A DNA stretch of 60,540 bases, taken from the NCBI GenBank assembly GCA_029241985.1, contig JAQWUU010000027.1:1-60540 (forward strand), written 5' to 3'. The notes beneath the pieces were generated by a model. That model saw only the letters and a program-made list of their open reading frames with translations, made no database searches and was not told the DNA's origin. The stretch comes from Aquiluna sp. Its GTDB lineage: Bacteria > Actinomycetota > Actinomycetes > Actinomycetales > Microbacteriaceae. Position 1 is the stretch's first letter. Each line of letters opens with the position of its first letter. Below, piece after piece: positions 17,889 to 27,918 of the stretch. The position numbers and the translations under genes were made by a program.

Positions 17889-18644
17889 ACCTACAGATTG
17901 ATTCCCTGCCAGCAGCGCGGCCCCGATGATGCCGGCCGCATTTTTGGTGACGGCAGGCACGATGGGCGTGTGGAGATTCATAAGCGGTAAGAATTCTTCA
18001 TGGTCCTTGCTGATGCCACCTCCAACAATGAACAAATCTGGGTTGAATATTTTCTCGAGGTGCTCGAAGAAGATGCTCAACCTATTCGCCCACTGTCCGA
18101 ATGTTAGGTTCTCGCGCTCCATTGCGGCACTCGATGCATACGTTTCGATGTTTTCAACTTTGCCGATGTCCAAGTGGCCTAGTTCCGAATTCGGGATTAG
18201 TACTTGGTTGTAGAAAATTGCAGACCCAATACCCGTCCCAAGCGTCGTCATTATTACAAGCCCCGATTTGCTCTGCCCTGATCCGAATGCCATTTCTGCA
18301 ACACCGGCCGCGTCGGCATCGTTTAGGACGATTATCTGAGTACCCAAGGCTTCTGAGAAAAGACCAGCCGCGTCTAGCCCGATCCAAGCATCGCTCACGT
18401 TTGCGGCTGACATGGTTACCCCATTGCGCACAACTGCCGGAAAGCAAATACCCACTGACAAGACTTTGTCCTCATCCAGGGTGTCCAGGAGTGTCTTACA
18501 GACCGCCACAATGTCGGCCGGTTTGCCTCCCTCTGGTGTGGCAAGTTTGACTCTCTCGGAGTAAAGTTCCCCGTTTTCCAGGTCCACGACTGCAGCTTTA
18601 ATGCCGCTGCCGCCTATGTCAATGCCTATGGCCAGTTTTGTCAT
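17856..18644 (-). CDS. ppgK: polyphosphate glucokinase
   Basis: ROK-family kinase that phosphorylates glucose using polyphosphate (and often ATP), feeding glycolysis. The nucleotide/phosphate site GIDIGGSGIKAAVVD is at about 7-21; TLGTGIGSAI and LGHLDIG are the other family blocks. The 262-aa length agrees with actinobacterial PpgK. The ATG at 18644 abuts the map stop at 18645, so the two are probably co-transcribed. The last ten codons (from GEMGRPIRR to the stop) are read from the strand opposite the 3' strand of rnpB helix P1 and CR-V, an unusual overlap of a protein gene and a catalytic RNA gene. Confidence 0.93.
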   Translation of the reverse strand: MTKLAIGIDIGGSGIKAAVVDLENGELYSERVKLATPEGGKPADIVAVCKTLLDTLDEDKVLSVGICFPAVVRNGVTMSAANVSDAWIGLDAAGLFSEALGTQIIVLNDADAAGVAEMAFGSGQSKSGLVIMTTLGTGIGSAIFYNQVLIPNSELGHLDIGKVENIETYASSAAMERENLTFGQWANRLSIFFEHLEKIFNPDLFIVGGGISKDHEEFLPLMNLHTPIVPAVTKNAAGIIGAALLAGNQSVGEMGRPIRRVL

Positions 18645-19508
18645 CTAGGCCACCGTCAATATTTCTGGGCCGGTCTCAGTAATCAAAATTGTGTGTTCAA
18701 ATTGAGCTGAGTGGCGCTTATCTTTTGTTGTCACAGTCCATTCATCATCCCACATTTCCCAATCCTGAGAACCGAGGGTCAACATTGGCTCCACGGTGAA
18801 GACCATCCCCACTTCAATGACATCGCGGTAAAGCGGCTCATCGTAATGGGGAATAATCAACCCAGTGTGAAAACTGGTCCCAACTCCATGCCCAGTGAAG
18901 TCTCGAACAACTCCATAACCGAAACGCTTCGCATAAGTCTCAATGGCACGCCCAATAATGTTCACCTCTCGGCCAGGTAAAGCAGCCTTGATCCCACGCA
19001 TCATGGCTTCGTGGGTTCGCTCCACCAGCAGACCTAGCTCTTCAGATGCTTCGCCTATCAAGACTGTTCCGTTTGTGTCGCCGTGCACTCCGTCCAGATA
19101 GGCACTGATGTCGATGTTGAGTAGGTCGCCCTCCTCCAACGCCGTATTATCCGGAATGCCGTGACAGATCACTTCGTTTAGTGATGAGCACAGCGACTTT
19201 GGAAAGCCGCGGTAGCCCAAGGTAGATGGGTATGCACCGGCTGAAACGAGGAAGTCGTGCCCAATAATGTCGAGGTCATCGGTGGTCATGCCAACTTTTG
19301 CACTTGAGAGGACCAATTGCAGCGCCTGAGAGGCCAACTTGCTTGCGGCTCGGATTCGAGATATTTGGTCTTCGTCATATCTATCTCCTCCGACATGCTT
19401 TGCCGGAGCTGGTTTCCCGACATACTCCGGTCGGACAATTGAGGGTGGGACCGGTCTGGAGCTGGAGATTGTTCCGGGAGTAAGAATTGATTCGGCAGAC
19501 TTGGGCAT
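18645..19508 (-). CDS. map: methionine aminopeptidase, type I
   Basis: Removes the initiator methionine from new proteins. The 287 aa include an N-terminal extension of about 40 residues (PGTISSSRPVPPSIVRPEYV) typical of actinobacterial MetAP1c, which binds ribosome-proximal partners through its proline-rich stretch in mycobacteria. The metal ligands lie in NIDISAYLDGVHGDTN (two Asp), GHGVGTSFHTG (His), FTVEPM (Glu) and a C-terminal SAQFEHTILIT (Glu). It is the first gene of map-ppgK and diverges from the small gene at 19549. Confidence 0.96.
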   Translation of the reverse strand: MPKSAESILTPGTISSSRPVPPSIVRPEYVGKPAPAKHVGGDRYDEDQISRIRAASKLASQALQLVLSSAKVGMTTDDLDIIGHDFLVSAGAYPSTLGYRGFPKSLCSSLNEVICHGIPDNTALEEGDLLNIDISAYLDGVHGDTNGTVLIGEASEELGLLVERTHEAMMRGIKAALPGREVNIIGRAIETYAKRFGYGVVRDFTGHGVGTSFHTGLIIPHYDEPLYRDVIEVGMVFTVEPMLTLGSQDWEMWDDEWTVTTKDKRHSAQFEHTILITETGPEILTVA

Positions 19509-19548
19509 ACTAGGAGTCTATTTTCCATTCAAGAATCAGGTGAGCAGA

Positions 19549-19734
19549 TTGACCGATAAGCCAGAATTTTGGTTCAATACAAAATCAAATCAGGTTGAAA
19601 TAGGACCGCAGTCACTTTCACTTGATCGAATTGGCCCCTTTGAAAGCTCAGAAGAGGCAAAAAAGGGTTTAGAAATTGTTGCTCAGAGAGCCAGGCAACT
19701 CAGAGAAGAAGATCAAAAAGAGTGGGATAACTAA
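19549..19734 (+). CDS. small SPOR-like conserved protein
   Basis: 61-aa acidic, soluble protein containing PEFWFNTKSNQVEIG, then SLSLDRIGPFESSEEAKKG and a charged helical tail. This matches a small protein family of Microbacteriaceae annotated as SPOR-domain-containing, by recollection of the PE(F/Y)WFNT...GPF pattern. TTG at 19549 is chosen because GGTGAG lies just upstream and because homologues begin close to the PEFWFN segment; GTG at 19540 is the alternative. The frame stays open further upstream, but that part overlaps map. The stop overlaps the panB stop by 4 nt. Function unknown. Confidence 0.72.
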   Translation: MTDKPEFWFNTKSNQVEIGPQSLSLDRIGPFESSEEAKKGLEIVAQRARQLREEDQKEWDN

Positions 19735-20516
19735 AAGCTCTGCTCCGGCTTCGGGAATTCTCCTGCAATAACTTCCGCTCGATACTCTGCGGCAGCGCTT
19801 GAAAGTTGGTCTCGCAGCCTGAGGTAGTTTTTCGCAAAGGACGGAGTTTTTCCGCTCAGACCGGCAAAATCTTGCCAGACCAAGATCTGACCATCACACT
19901 CGTTGCCCGCCCCGATTCCTATCGTGGGAATCTTTAGCGCCAGAGAGATCTCGCTTGCCAAATAGGCAGGAACCATTTCCAGCACTATCGCAAAGGCCCC
20001 AGCCTGCTCAATCGCGAGGCATTCCGCCATGATTCTTTTCGCATCCTCGTCATTGCGCCCTTGAACCTTGAAGCCAGACAGTGCATGCACTGTTTGTGGG
20101 GTGAATCCAACGTGACCCATAACTGGAATGCCGTTTTCCACAAGGTTTGCTATTTGCGGCAACTTTGCACCTTCAAGCTTTACACCTGCCGCACCGGTTT
20201 CCTTCATGACTCGGATGGAGCTCGCAAGAGCTTGGTCGGGCCCCAGTTCATAGGTTCCGAAGGGAAGATCGACAATAACAAGTGCACGCTTTGCCGCTCT
20301 TGCCACGGCTTTTCCAAAGGGAATCATCTCGTCTAGCGTGATCGGGCTCGTGCCGACATTGCCTAGAACGTTGTCGCTTGCCGAGTCTCCGACTAGCAAT
20401 ACTTCAATACCTGCTTCATCAAAAATTGTTGCCGTATGCATGTCATAGCTAGTGAGGGATGCAAACTTCTTGCCGTCCTGCTTCAGCTGTTGCAGAGTGC
20501 CAGTTCGAATTTTCAT
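19731..20516 (-). CDS. panB: 3-methyl-2-oxobutanoate hydroxymethyltransferase
   Basis: First committed step of pantothenate and CoA synthesis: adds a hydroxymethyl group from methylene-tetrahydrofolate to ketoisovalerate to give ketopantoate. Family blocks include SLTSYDMHTATIFDEAG, LLVGDSASDNVLG (Mg-binding Asp), VMGHVGFTPQTVH and IPTIGIGAGNECDGQILV. The 261 aa are normal. Its start overlaps the nadE stop by 4 nt, so a nadE-panB cofactor operon is likely. Confidence 0.96.
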   Translation of the reverse strand: MKIRTGTLQQLKQDGKKFASLTSYDMHTATIFDEAGIEVLLVGDSASDNVLGNVGTSPITLDEMIPFGKAVARAAKRALVIVDLPFGTYELGPDQALASSIRVMKETGAAGVKLEGAKLPQIANLVENGIPVMGHVGFTPQTVHALSGFKVQGRNDEDAKRIMAECLAIEQAGAFAIVLEMVPAYLASEISLALKIPTIGIGAGNECDGQILVWQDFAGLSGKTPSFAKNYLRLRDQLSSAAAEYRAEVIAGEFPKPEQSF

Positions 20517-22132
20517 AGTTTTCTAAATTTCGTTGTCAAAGGAATGCGCCTGCCTGTTCCAAAGGATACCGCTGTAGTTTTGGTGCCAATTGCTCCCTGC
20601 GATCTTTTCCATTCGGAGGCTCTGATCATCGCTTCGATTTTGACCACATCTTTCAGCTGGAAGCCATTAGCTACAACCTCTTCTATCGTGGCGCTGTGTT
20701 CGATGAGAAGTGTCAATATTTGGTCCAAGAGCTCATAGTCCGGTAGCGAGTCGGAGTCGACCTGCCCTGGCCTGAGCTCAGCGCTCGGGGGCTTTTCTAT
20801 GGATCCGACCGGAATCAAGGCACTACCGCGACTGCTGTTGAACCATTTAGCCAATCGCCACACGTCGGTTTTTAGAACATCCTTGATAGGAGCAAAACCG
20901 CCTGCGGCATCGCCATACATCGTGGAGTAGCCAACTGCGATTTCGGACTTATTTCCTGTGGAAAGTAAGAGCGCTCCATCCGTATTGGATATACCCATCA
21001 GCAACACTGCTCTTATTCGAGCCTGAAGGTTTTCTGCTGCCAGAGCGCTGAAGTCCATAGTCTGCTCGAATGCCTGATGCACTTGGTCAATAGGCGTTAT
21101 TCGGTACTGGATCCCGAGGTTATGTGCGAGCTCGGCAGCATCCGAAAGGGAGTGATCCGAAGAGTACCTAGAGGGGAGTGCAACGCCAATTACATTCGAT
21201 GCACCCATTGCGTCGCACGCTAGAGCGGCGCAAACGGCAGAATCAATTCCACCGCTGAGCCCCAGCACGATTGAATGCTGGCCAGTCTTCTGGCAGTATT
21301 GCTTCAACCCTTCGACAAGCGCCATCCAGAGAGTCGAAAGTTCATCCTCGACGAAACTCGATTGGCTATTTGGGAGCGCTAAAAAGCAGCCTCGCTCGAA
21401 CGGCGCTTTGAACAGTGTGGTTCCACTGGAATTGAGCAGGAAGCTGCCACCGTCAAATACGAGCTCGTCCTGGGCACCACAGAGATTTGAGTAGGCCAGA
21501 TCAAAGCCGCGTTGAAAAGACCTCGCAGCAACTTGTCTCTCAGCAGCTTTTTTCCGGGTGTAGGGAGAGCCGTTTAGAACCAGCAGGAGATCAATGCCAA
21601 GTTCGTTCAATTTTTGCGGTCTTGATGAATTGGCGTCCCATATGTCTTCACAGATTGCCACTGCGCACTTTTTACCGCTGACGCTAAAGACGAGTTCGTT
21701 ATTACCTGGAATGAAATTTCGCCAATCATCAAACACGTCGTAGTTTGGGAGAATCTGCTTGTTATAAGTTCCGATTATCGTTCCATTTTGAATAACGCTC
21801 GCTGAATTGTGAGCAATCGCAAGCGAAGACTGTGCTGTGGGACGAGCATCTGTGGCAAAACTTATGTGGCCCACAACAAAATACAGCGAGCTAAACATTT
21901 CTTGAGTCGAAGCGGCGACGAGTTGGTCTAGCGCACTCAAAGTGGCGTCAATGACATCTGCGCGGTAACTGAGGTCACCCATTGGGTAGCCGGATAGTGC
22001 AAGTTCTCCAGTTATGAGAATGTCTGCTGTGTCGGCTACAGATTCTGCAGCCTCGAGGATTAGTGCAAGGTTGTGCTGGACATCCCCAACCACTGGGTTT
22101 GTCTGAGCAAAAGCAACATTTATTTCGGTCAC
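20513..22132 (-). CDS. nadE: NAD+ synthase, glutamine-hydrolysing
   Basis: Makes NAD+ from deamido-NAD+ with glutamine as the ammonia donor. The N-terminal nitrilase-like glutaminase domain (about 1-255) has the nucleophile in VAICEDIWD, preceded by ITGELALSGYP (Glu). The C-terminal synthetase domain has the PP-loop LGLSGGIDSAVCAAL and STGNKSEIAVGYSTMYGD. GTG at 22132, giving VTEINVAFAQTNP, is chosen because the longer frame from 22366 would run 200 bp into divergent glnA2. The 539-aa length is usual for two-domain NadE. Only 34 bp separate it from glnA2. Confidence 0.93.
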   Translation of the reverse strand: MTEINVAFAQTNPVVGDVQHNLALILEAAESVADTADILITGELALSGYPMGDLSYRADVIDATLSALDQLVAASTQEMFSSLYFVVGHISFATDARPTAQSSLAIAHNSASVIQNGTIIGTYNKQILPNYDVFDDWRNFIPGNNELVFSVSGKKCAVAICEDIWDANSSRPQKLNELGIDLLLVLNGSPYTRKKAAERQVAARSFQRGFDLAYSNLCGAQDELVFDGGSFLLNSSGTTLFKAPFERGCFLALPNSQSSFVEDELSTLWMALVEGLKQYCQKTGQHSIVLGLSGGIDSAVCAALACDAMGASNVIGVALPSRYSSDHSLSDAAELAHNLGIQYRITPIDQVHQAFEQTMDFSALAAENLQARIRAVLLMGISNTDGALLLSTGNKSEIAVGYSTMYGDAAGGFAPIKDVLKTDVWRLAKWFNSSRGSALIPVGSIEKPPSAELRPGQVDSDSLPDYELLDQILTLLIEHSATIEEVVANGFQLKDVVKIEAMIRASEWKRSQGAIGTKTTAVSFGTGRRIPLTTKFRKL

Positions 22133-22166
22133 AACCGATAGCCTATTAGAAGCGTCAGGAGGCTTT

Positions 22167-23507
22167 ATGGACAAGCAGCAAGAGTTTGTTTTAAGAACCA
22201 TTGAGGAACGAGGAGTTAAGTTCGTTCGGCTTTGGTTTACGGATGTAGCAGGGACGCTTAAATCGGTCGCTGTTGCGCCCGCCGAAATCGAGGGCGCCTT
22301 CGCTGAGGGCATCGGATTCGACGGCTCTTCCATAGAGGGCCTTGCTAGAAATTCCGAAGCGGACATGCTGGCTATTCCCGACCCTGCGACGTTTCAAATA
22401 CTTCCTTGGCGAGGCACCGTTGATCCGGCAGCTCGTATGTTCTGCGACATCGCCACACCGGATGGCCAGCCAGCTGCCGCTGACCCAAGAAACGTGCTGC
22501 GAAAAACTTTGGCAAAAGCCGCAGGAATGGGCTTCAGCTTTTACGTTCACCCGGAGATTGAGTTTTACCTGCTGAAATCCAGCTCAGTAGATGAAAAGGG
22601 TGATCCTGTTCCAGTGGACAACGCCGGGTACTTCGACAACGTCCCGGGAGGCACCGCACACGACTTTCGCCGCAGGGCCGTGACCATGCTCGAGCAATTG
22701 GGAATCTCTGTGGAATTTTCGCACCATGAGGGTGGTCCAGGCCAGAACGAGATTGATTTGCGTTACGCAGATGCATTGTCGATGGCCGACAACATCATGA
22801 CATTCAAAACCGTTGTGAAGGAAGTCGCAATTGAGCAAGGTGTCTACGCGACGTTCATGCCAAAGCCCTTCACCAATCACCCTGGTTCAGGAATGCACAC
22901 TCATTTCTCGCTTTTCCAGGGAGATAAGAATGCTTTTTTTGATCCAGCGGCAAAGTATCACCTGTCGAATACTGCGCGGCAGTTTATGGCTGGAGTGCTC
23001 AAGCACGCGCCTGAAATCACTCTGGTTACAAATCAGTACGTAAATAGCTATAAGCGACTCTGGGGCGGCGGAGAGGCGCCGAGTTACGTAAGTTGGGGCC
23101 ACAATAATCGGAGTGCTCTCGTTAGGGTTCCGCTGCACAAGCCTGAGAAATCGCAGAGCACACGAATTGAGTACCGGGCGATGGACGCCGCTGCGAACCC
23201 ATATCTTGCTTATTCATTGCTGTTGGCCGCAGGGCTCAAGGGAATCGAAGAGGAATACCAGCTTCCGGAGGAGACTGAGCAAGACGTCTGGGCACTGTCG
23301 AACATGGAGCGCAAGGCGCTGGACATCGAAGCTTTGCCGCAATCTCTCGACCACGCAATTCGAAAGCTTGAAGACTCTGAACTGGCGGCCGAAGTGCTGG
23401 GGGAGTCGGTTTTCAATTTCGTATTGGCGAATAAGCGAAACGAGTGGGCCGATTATCGCTCTCAGGTCACGCCCTATGAGATTGAACAAAACCTAAAAAC
23501 CCTATAG
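22167..23507 (+). CDS. glnA2: glutamine synthetase, GlnA2 type (class I-alpha)
   Basis: Amidates glutamate with ammonia and ATP. Diagnostic blocks are GFDGSSIEGLARNSEADM, EIEFYLL, FSHHEGGPGQNEIDLRYADA, NHPGSGMHTHFSL and STRIEYRAMDAAANPYLA. The protein is short (446 aa), and the usual adenylylation-loop tyrosine is replaced by WALSNMERK, so it is the alpha type not controlled by GlnE, like mycobacterial GlnA2. A strong AGGAGG site precedes the ATG. The stop codon is followed at once by the glnE ATG, so both are expressed together. It diverges from nadE across 34 bp. Confidence 0.94.
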   Translation: MDKQQEFVLRTIEERGVKFVRLWFTDVAGTLKSVAVAPAEIEGAFAEGIGFDGSSIEGLARNSEADMLAIPDPATFQILPWRGTVDPAARMFCDIATPDGQPAAADPRNVLRKTLAKAAGMGFSFYVHPEIEFYLLKSSSVDEKGDPVPVDNAGYFDNVPGGTAHDFRRRAVTMLEQLGISVEFSHHEGGPGQNEIDLRYADALSMADNIMTFKTVVKEVAIEQGVYATFMPKPFTNHPGSGMHTHFSLFQGDKNAFFDPAAKYHLSNTARQFMAGVLKHAPEITLVTNQYVNSYKRLWGGGEAPSYVSWGHNNRSALVRVPLHKPEKSQSTRIEYRAMDAAANPYLAYSLLLAAGLKGIEEEYQLPEETEQDVWALSNMERKALDIEALPQSLDHAIRKLEDSELAAEVLGESVFNFVLANKRNEWADYRSQVTPYEIEQNLKTL

Positions 23508-26390
23508 ATGTCAGGTTCAATCGAGCTTTCACTCAGCCAGGTGGCGAAGCTTGGGTTCGAGGAACTATCTCAAGCACGGTCAAACCTTGAGTCATTGCGG
23601 GCAATTGATGGCCTGAAGTTTGACGATCTTTTGACAGTTTTACCTCGCACCGCCTCACCCGACAAAGTCTTGATTCATCTATTGAACCTAGTGGAACGGC
23701 ATCCAAAGGAAACTAAGCGAATTCTCAAAGACTCTTCCAAGCTTGGTCGATTGTGCATGGTTTACGGGGCTTCTGATGGACTAGCAGAGTTTGTGTTGCG
23801 CGACGTGGGTTCGCTTTCGGTTTTTGACAATGAATCCTCGTTCCCAGTTCAGATGGCTGTAAGTGACAAGAATCGGGTGGACCTTCGCCTGTCTTACCGG
23901 CGACATCTGCTGCAGCTAGCTGACATGGACTTGTCAGCGGATTCAGCATCGTCCATTGTCGAACTGGTGATGGCATCACTTTCCAGCCTTGCTGATGCTG
24001 CATTAGAGGCTGGGCTAAGTGTGGCCAAGAAGGAGCTCGTCTCGGAGGGCAGAGTGTCTGACCAGGACACTGAGTCAACAAAGTTGTGCGTTGTATCAAT
24101 GGGTAAAACAGGCGCGAAAGAACTAAATTATGTCAGCGACGTGGATGTTATCTATGTGGCCGCGGGGCAGACAGAAAATTTTCTGGATGTTGCCACCAAG
24201 CTGGCTCAACGCCTCGCACTTGTCATAAATGAGTCTGATTCCGAGCCTGGGTTGTGGGAAGTGGACCCGAATCTTCGGCCCGAGGGTAAGTCAGGAGCAC
24301 TTGTCAGGACTGTCCAGGCCCATCGGACCCATTTCGAGAAGTGGGCGGAGCCCTGGGAGTTTCAAGCCCTACTGAAGGCGCGGGTCTCAGCGGGAGATAG
24401 AAGTCTTGGGGAGGAATACCTGAACCAAGTGCAGGACTTGATTTGGCAACCACGCAACCGGTCGACCATGGTTCAGGACGCTAGAGCAATGCGTAAGCGG
24501 GTGATTTCCAATCTTGCCCAATCTGAGCGCGAGCACAACGTGAAGCTGGCTAGGGGCGGACTAAGGGACGTCGAGTTCACTGTTCAGCTACTACAACTCG
24601 TGCACGGTGTCGCAGACGAAAGCCTTAGGGTCGCTGGAACATTCCAGGCCATCGAGCGGCTTATGGTAGCTGGGCTGCTGGGGCGTGAGGACGCATCAAA
24701 CCTAGCGAAGCACTATCGAACCCTTAGAACAATTGAGCACCGCATTCAGCTGACCAAGCTGCGGCGCAGTCATGTCCTGCTTGATGGTCAGATCAGCCTT
24801 AGGCGAGTCTCGCGCGGCCTTGGTATTGCCGACGCGGAAACTTTGAACTCCAAGTGGCAGCAGACCAGACTCGAAGTCTCCATGTTGCATGACGCTATCT
24901 TCTATCGCCCCCTGCTCGTGGTTGCCGCTGAGCTGACCCCCGGGGAAGTAAAACTGTCGGAGGCCGAACTGCTCAATAGGTTGGGTTCCCTAGGGTTCAG
25001 AGATCCGGCCGGCGCAAAAAGGCATCTTGATGCCTTGACCGGAGGCGTCTCCAGAAGATCGGTGATTCAGAAGACTCTCTTGCCAGTGCTTATCCGATGG
25101 ATGGCAGACGGCACTAATCCCGATGCGGCGCTACTGACGTTCAGGAGACTAAGCGAATTATTGGGGGAGAGCCACTGGTTCCTCAAGATGCTTCGTGATT
25201 CTTCGGGTGCAGCTGAAAGGTTGATGAAGGCATTATCTTCATCAAAGTACATTGCCAGGCTTTTGGAATATACGCCTGAATCGACTTCATGGTTTGCGGA
25301 CGAAGCGAGTCTCATGCCACCATCACCTGAGCAGCTAGGACTAGAGATCGCTGCACTTCTCAAGCGAACAGACAATCCAGAACAGTTGGGTGAATTGCTA
25401 CGGGATGTTCGAAGGCGAGAGACGCTACGCGTAGCAATTGGCGCGGTTCTGGGAACGCTGACCCTTGCGCAGATATCTGACGCACTGACCGAGATCACTG
25501 ACGCTTACCTTGTCGCTATGGTTGAGGTTGCCAAGCGCACATCTAAGATTCAGCTCGATTTTGGGATAGTCGCAATGGGGCGCTACGGGGGTAAGGAAAT
25601 AGGTTTCGGATCTGACGCAGATGTCATGTTTACTTACAGATCTGAAAATGAGGACAGCCAACAAGCAGCTGAAAAACTTGCTGCATCCCTTTTGGCCCTA
25701 GTCAAGGACCCGATTCTCAACTTCGAATTGGATTTGGATCTTCGTCCAGAAGGTAAGAGCGGCCCAAGAGTTAAATCACTGGAGGCTTATCGTGGTTATT
25801 ACCAAAAATGGGCTGATACTTGGGAGTTTCAAGCACTCTTGAGGGCCAGAGTGATTTCAGGTAGCGATCGATTGCAGCAAGAATTCTCAGAGCTTATCGG
25901 TCCTTATAGGTATCCTGCGAAAGTATCACCCAAGCAGTTAACGGACATCCGGCTGGTGAAGGCTCGAGTTGAAAACGAACGCATCCCGACTGGTATTGCG
26001 CCTTCTCGACATCTCAAGCTTGGACCTGGTGGGCTAAGTGATATTGAATGGCTAGTTCAGATTTGGCAGCTCCGCCACGCGTTTGAAAATGAAAAACTAA
26101 AATCCGTGGGGACAACTGAACCGTTATCTCAACTAATCGCGTTGGGGCTTGTCGACAAGACTGACGGGGACATTCTTAGGCAGGCTTGGCTTATTGCCAG
26201 CAGAGTAAGAAGCGCGCTGGTACTGGCCAACGATAAGTCTTCGGACGTATTGCCAATTGACAGATCCGAGCTTGAGGCTGTGGCTCGAATTCTCGAATAC
26301 GGGCCGGGCTCAGCAACCACGCTGGAACAGGATTATCTTCTTTCCACAAGAAGGGCACGAGTAGTTTTCGAACGACTTTTCACGGCATGA
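23508..26390 (+). CDS. glnE: bifunctional glutamine synthetase adenylyltransferase/deadenylase
   Basis: Adds AMP to GlnA1 when nitrogen is plentiful and removes it when nitrogen is scarce. The 960 aa contain two nucleotidyltransferase domains with the G(K/R)xGxKE...SDxD pattern: GKTGAKELNYVSDVDVIYV near 195 and GRYGGKEIGFGSDADVMF near 690. Each is followed by a LRPEGKSG motif and a GlnE-type helical domain (LARGGLRDVEFTVQ, LGPGGLSDIEWLVQ). The start immediately follows the glnA2 stop (TAGATG). It lies between glnA2 and its target glnA1, the same grouping as in mycobacteria. Confidence 0.96.
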   Translation: MSGSIELSLSQVAKLGFEELSQARSNLESLRAIDGLKFDDLLTVLPRTASPDKVLIHLLNLVERHPKETKRILKDSSKLGRLCMVYGASDGLAEFVLRDVGSLSVFDNESSFPVQMAVSDKNRVDLRLSYRRHLLQLADMDLSADSASSIVELVMASLSSLADAALEAGLSVAKKELVSEGRVSDQDTESTKLCVVSMGKTGAKELNYVSDVDVIYVAAGQTENFLDVATKLAQRLALVINESDSEPGLWEVDPNLRPEGKSGALVRTVQAHRTHFEKWAEPWEFQALLKARVSAGDRSLGEEYLNQVQDLIWQPRNRSTMVQDARAMRKRVISNLAQSEREHNVKLARGGLRDVEFTVQLLQLVHGVADESLRVAGTFQAIERLMVAGLLGREDASNLAKHYRTLRTIEHRIQLTKLRRSHVLLDGQISLRRVSRGLGIADAETLNSKWQQTRLEVSMLHDAIFYRPLLVVAAELTPGEVKLSEAELLNRLGSLGFRDPAGAKRHLDALTGGVSRRSVIQKTLLPVLIRWMADGTNPDAALLTFRRLSELLGESHWFLKMLRDSSGAAERLMKALSSSKYIARLLEYTPESTSWFADEASLMPPSPEQLGLEIAALLKRTDNPEQLGELLRDVRRRETLRVAIGAVLGTLTLAQISDALTEITDAYLVAMVEVAKRTSKIQLDFGIVAMGRYGGKEIGFGSDADVMFTYRSENEDSQQAAEKLAASLLALVKDPILNFELDLDLRPEGKSGPRVKSLEAYRGYYQKWADTWEFQALLRARVISGSDRLQQEFSELIGPYRYPAKVSPKQLTDIRLVKARVENERIPTGIAPSRHLKLGPGGLSDIEWLVQIWQLRHAFENEKLKSVGTTEPLSQLIALGLVDKTDGDILRQAWLIASRVRSALVLANDKSSDVLPIDRSELEAVARILEYGPGSATTLEQDYLLSTRRARVVFERLFTA

Positions 26391-26424
26391 AAAAACCGGG
26401 TGGCAAGTAGCACCACCCGGTTTT
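26391..26424. terminator. bidirectional intrinsic terminator between glnE and glnA1
   Basis: aaaaccgggtgg and ccacccggtttt flank a short loop, giving a 12-bp stem with A- and T-runs on its two sides. It can stop transcription from glnE (plus) and from glnA1 (minus). It is the clearest terminator between convergent genes in the window. Confidence 0.88.
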
Positions 26425-26437
26425 AACCTTGTTGTCC

Positions 26438-27862
26438 TTAGACTCCGTAATAGAGTTCAAACTCGTATGGGTGAGGCCTCTGAGCCATAGGCTTGAGCTC
26501 CTTTTCCCTCTTATAGTCAATCCAGTTCTCGATGAAGTCTTTAGTAAAGACGTCGCCCTCCATTAGGTAGTCATGGTCGGCCTCGAGTGCCTTTAGTACT
26601 GACTCGAGATCGCCAGGAACTTGCGGAATTGACTTTGCTTCCTCGGGTGGAAGTTCGTAAAGATCCTTATCCACTGGCTCATGCGGCTCGATTCGATTCT
26701 TGATTCCATCAAGACCAGCCATCATCATCGCAGCGAAAGCTAGGTAAGGGTTTCCTGAAGCATCAGGAGCCCTGAACTCAATGCGCTTTGCCTTCGGGTT
26801 TGATCCTGTCATCGGAATTCTGATAGCCGCCGACCTGTTTCCTGCTGAGTAAACCAAGTTGACTGGCGCTTCGAATCCAGGTACCAACCGGTGGTACGAG
26901 TTGATCGATGGGTTAGTGAATGCGAGCAAGCTCGGAGCGTGCTTTAGCAGTCCACCAATGTACCAGCGTGCCAAATCTGAAAGCGATCCATATCCAGACT
27001 CGTCGTAGAACAGTGGCTTTCCGTCTTTCCAAAGTGACTGGTGGACATGCATTCCGGAGCCGTTGTCATTGAACAGCGGCTTGGGCATGAAGGTTGCTGT
27101 CTTACCGTATTGGTGAGCTACGTTCTTGACGATGTACTTGAATTTGAGAAGGTCATCAGCAGACTTGACTAGCGTGTCAAAGCGGTAGTTGATTTCACAC
27201 TGTCCTGCTGTGCCCACTTCGTGGTGGCTTCTCTCAACGTTCAGGCCAGCGTCCTCAAGCTCTAGAACGATTGCATCCCGGATGTCAGCTAGGTGGTCAA
27301 CCGGTGAAACTGGAAAATACCCGCCCTTATAGGCGGTCTTGTTACCGAGGTTTCCACCTTCTTCTTTACGAGCCGTGTTCCAAGCACCTTCGATCGAGTC
27401 GACAATGTGGAATGCGGTGTTCGACTTGGTCTCGTACCTGACGTCATCAAAGATGAAAAACTCGGCCTCTGGGGCAAAAAACGCAGTGTCAGCAATGCCA
27501 GTTGACTGGAGGTAGCGCTCTGCCTTGTGGGCGACTTGACGAGGATCACGGTGGTAGAGCTCACCGTTCCTTGGGTTGTAAATGTCAAAGTTCATGATCA
27601 GAGTCTTTTCGACTCTAAATGGATCTTCCCAAGCTGTTGTGACATCAGGTATTAGCTGCATGTCCGACTCATGGATTGAAGCGAACCCTCTAATTGAGGA
27701 GGCATCAAACAACTGACCGTTTGCGAAGAAGTCCTCGTCAATTTGAGATATCGGAAGGTTGAAGTGTTGCTGCACGCCTGGCATGTCAGTGAATCGAACG
27801 TCAACGAACTTGATGTCGTTGTCTTTGATGTACTGCAGTGCCTCCGAAGCTGTTTTGAACAT
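26438..27862 (-). CDS. glnA: glutamine synthetase, type I-beta
   Basis: Main assimilatory glutamine synthetase, a dodecamer. Blocks include [60 protein letters not shown] and [17 protein letters not shown]. The adenylylation site is present as [15 protein letters not shown] (Tyr about residue 405), so it is the target of GlnE. The 474-aa length is typical of the beta type. An AGAGG site precedes the ATG. A GlnR-like a/b box lies about 60-70 bp upstream. Stand-alone gene, convergent with glnE across a bidirectional terminator. Confidence 0.97.
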   Translation of the reverse strand: MFKTASEALQYIKDNDIKFVDVRFTDMPGVQQHFNLPISQIDEDFFANGQLFDASSIRGFASIHESDMQLIPDVTTAWEDPFRVEKTLIMNFDIYNPRNGELYHRDPRQVAHKAERYLQSTGIADTAFFAPEAEFFIFDDVRYETKSNTAFHIVDSIEGAWNTARKEEGGNLGNKTAYKGGYFPVSPVDHLADIRDAIVLELEDAGLNVERSHHEVGTAGQCEINYRFDTLVKSADDLLKFKYIVKNVAHQYGKTATFMPKPLFNDNGSGMHVHQSLWKDGKPLFYDESGYGSLSDLARWYIGGLLKHAPSLLAFTNPSINSYHRLVPGFEAPVNLVYSAGNRSAAIRIPMTGSNPKAKRIEFRAPDASGNPYLAFAAMMMAGLDGIKNRIEPHEPVDKDLYELPPEEAKSIPQVPGDLESVLKALEADHDYLMEGDVFTKDFIENWIDYKREKELKPMAQRPHPYEFELYYGV

Positions 27863-27918
27863 TGAAGACCTCTCTACGGGTTTATTTGATTAATCGAACT
27901 ACAACTTACGCTGGAATT

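Noticed and set aside
20513-22366. 617-codon version of nadE
   Set aside because: The extra 78 residues overlap divergent glnA2 and do not look like NadE; the GTG at 22132 fits the family start.
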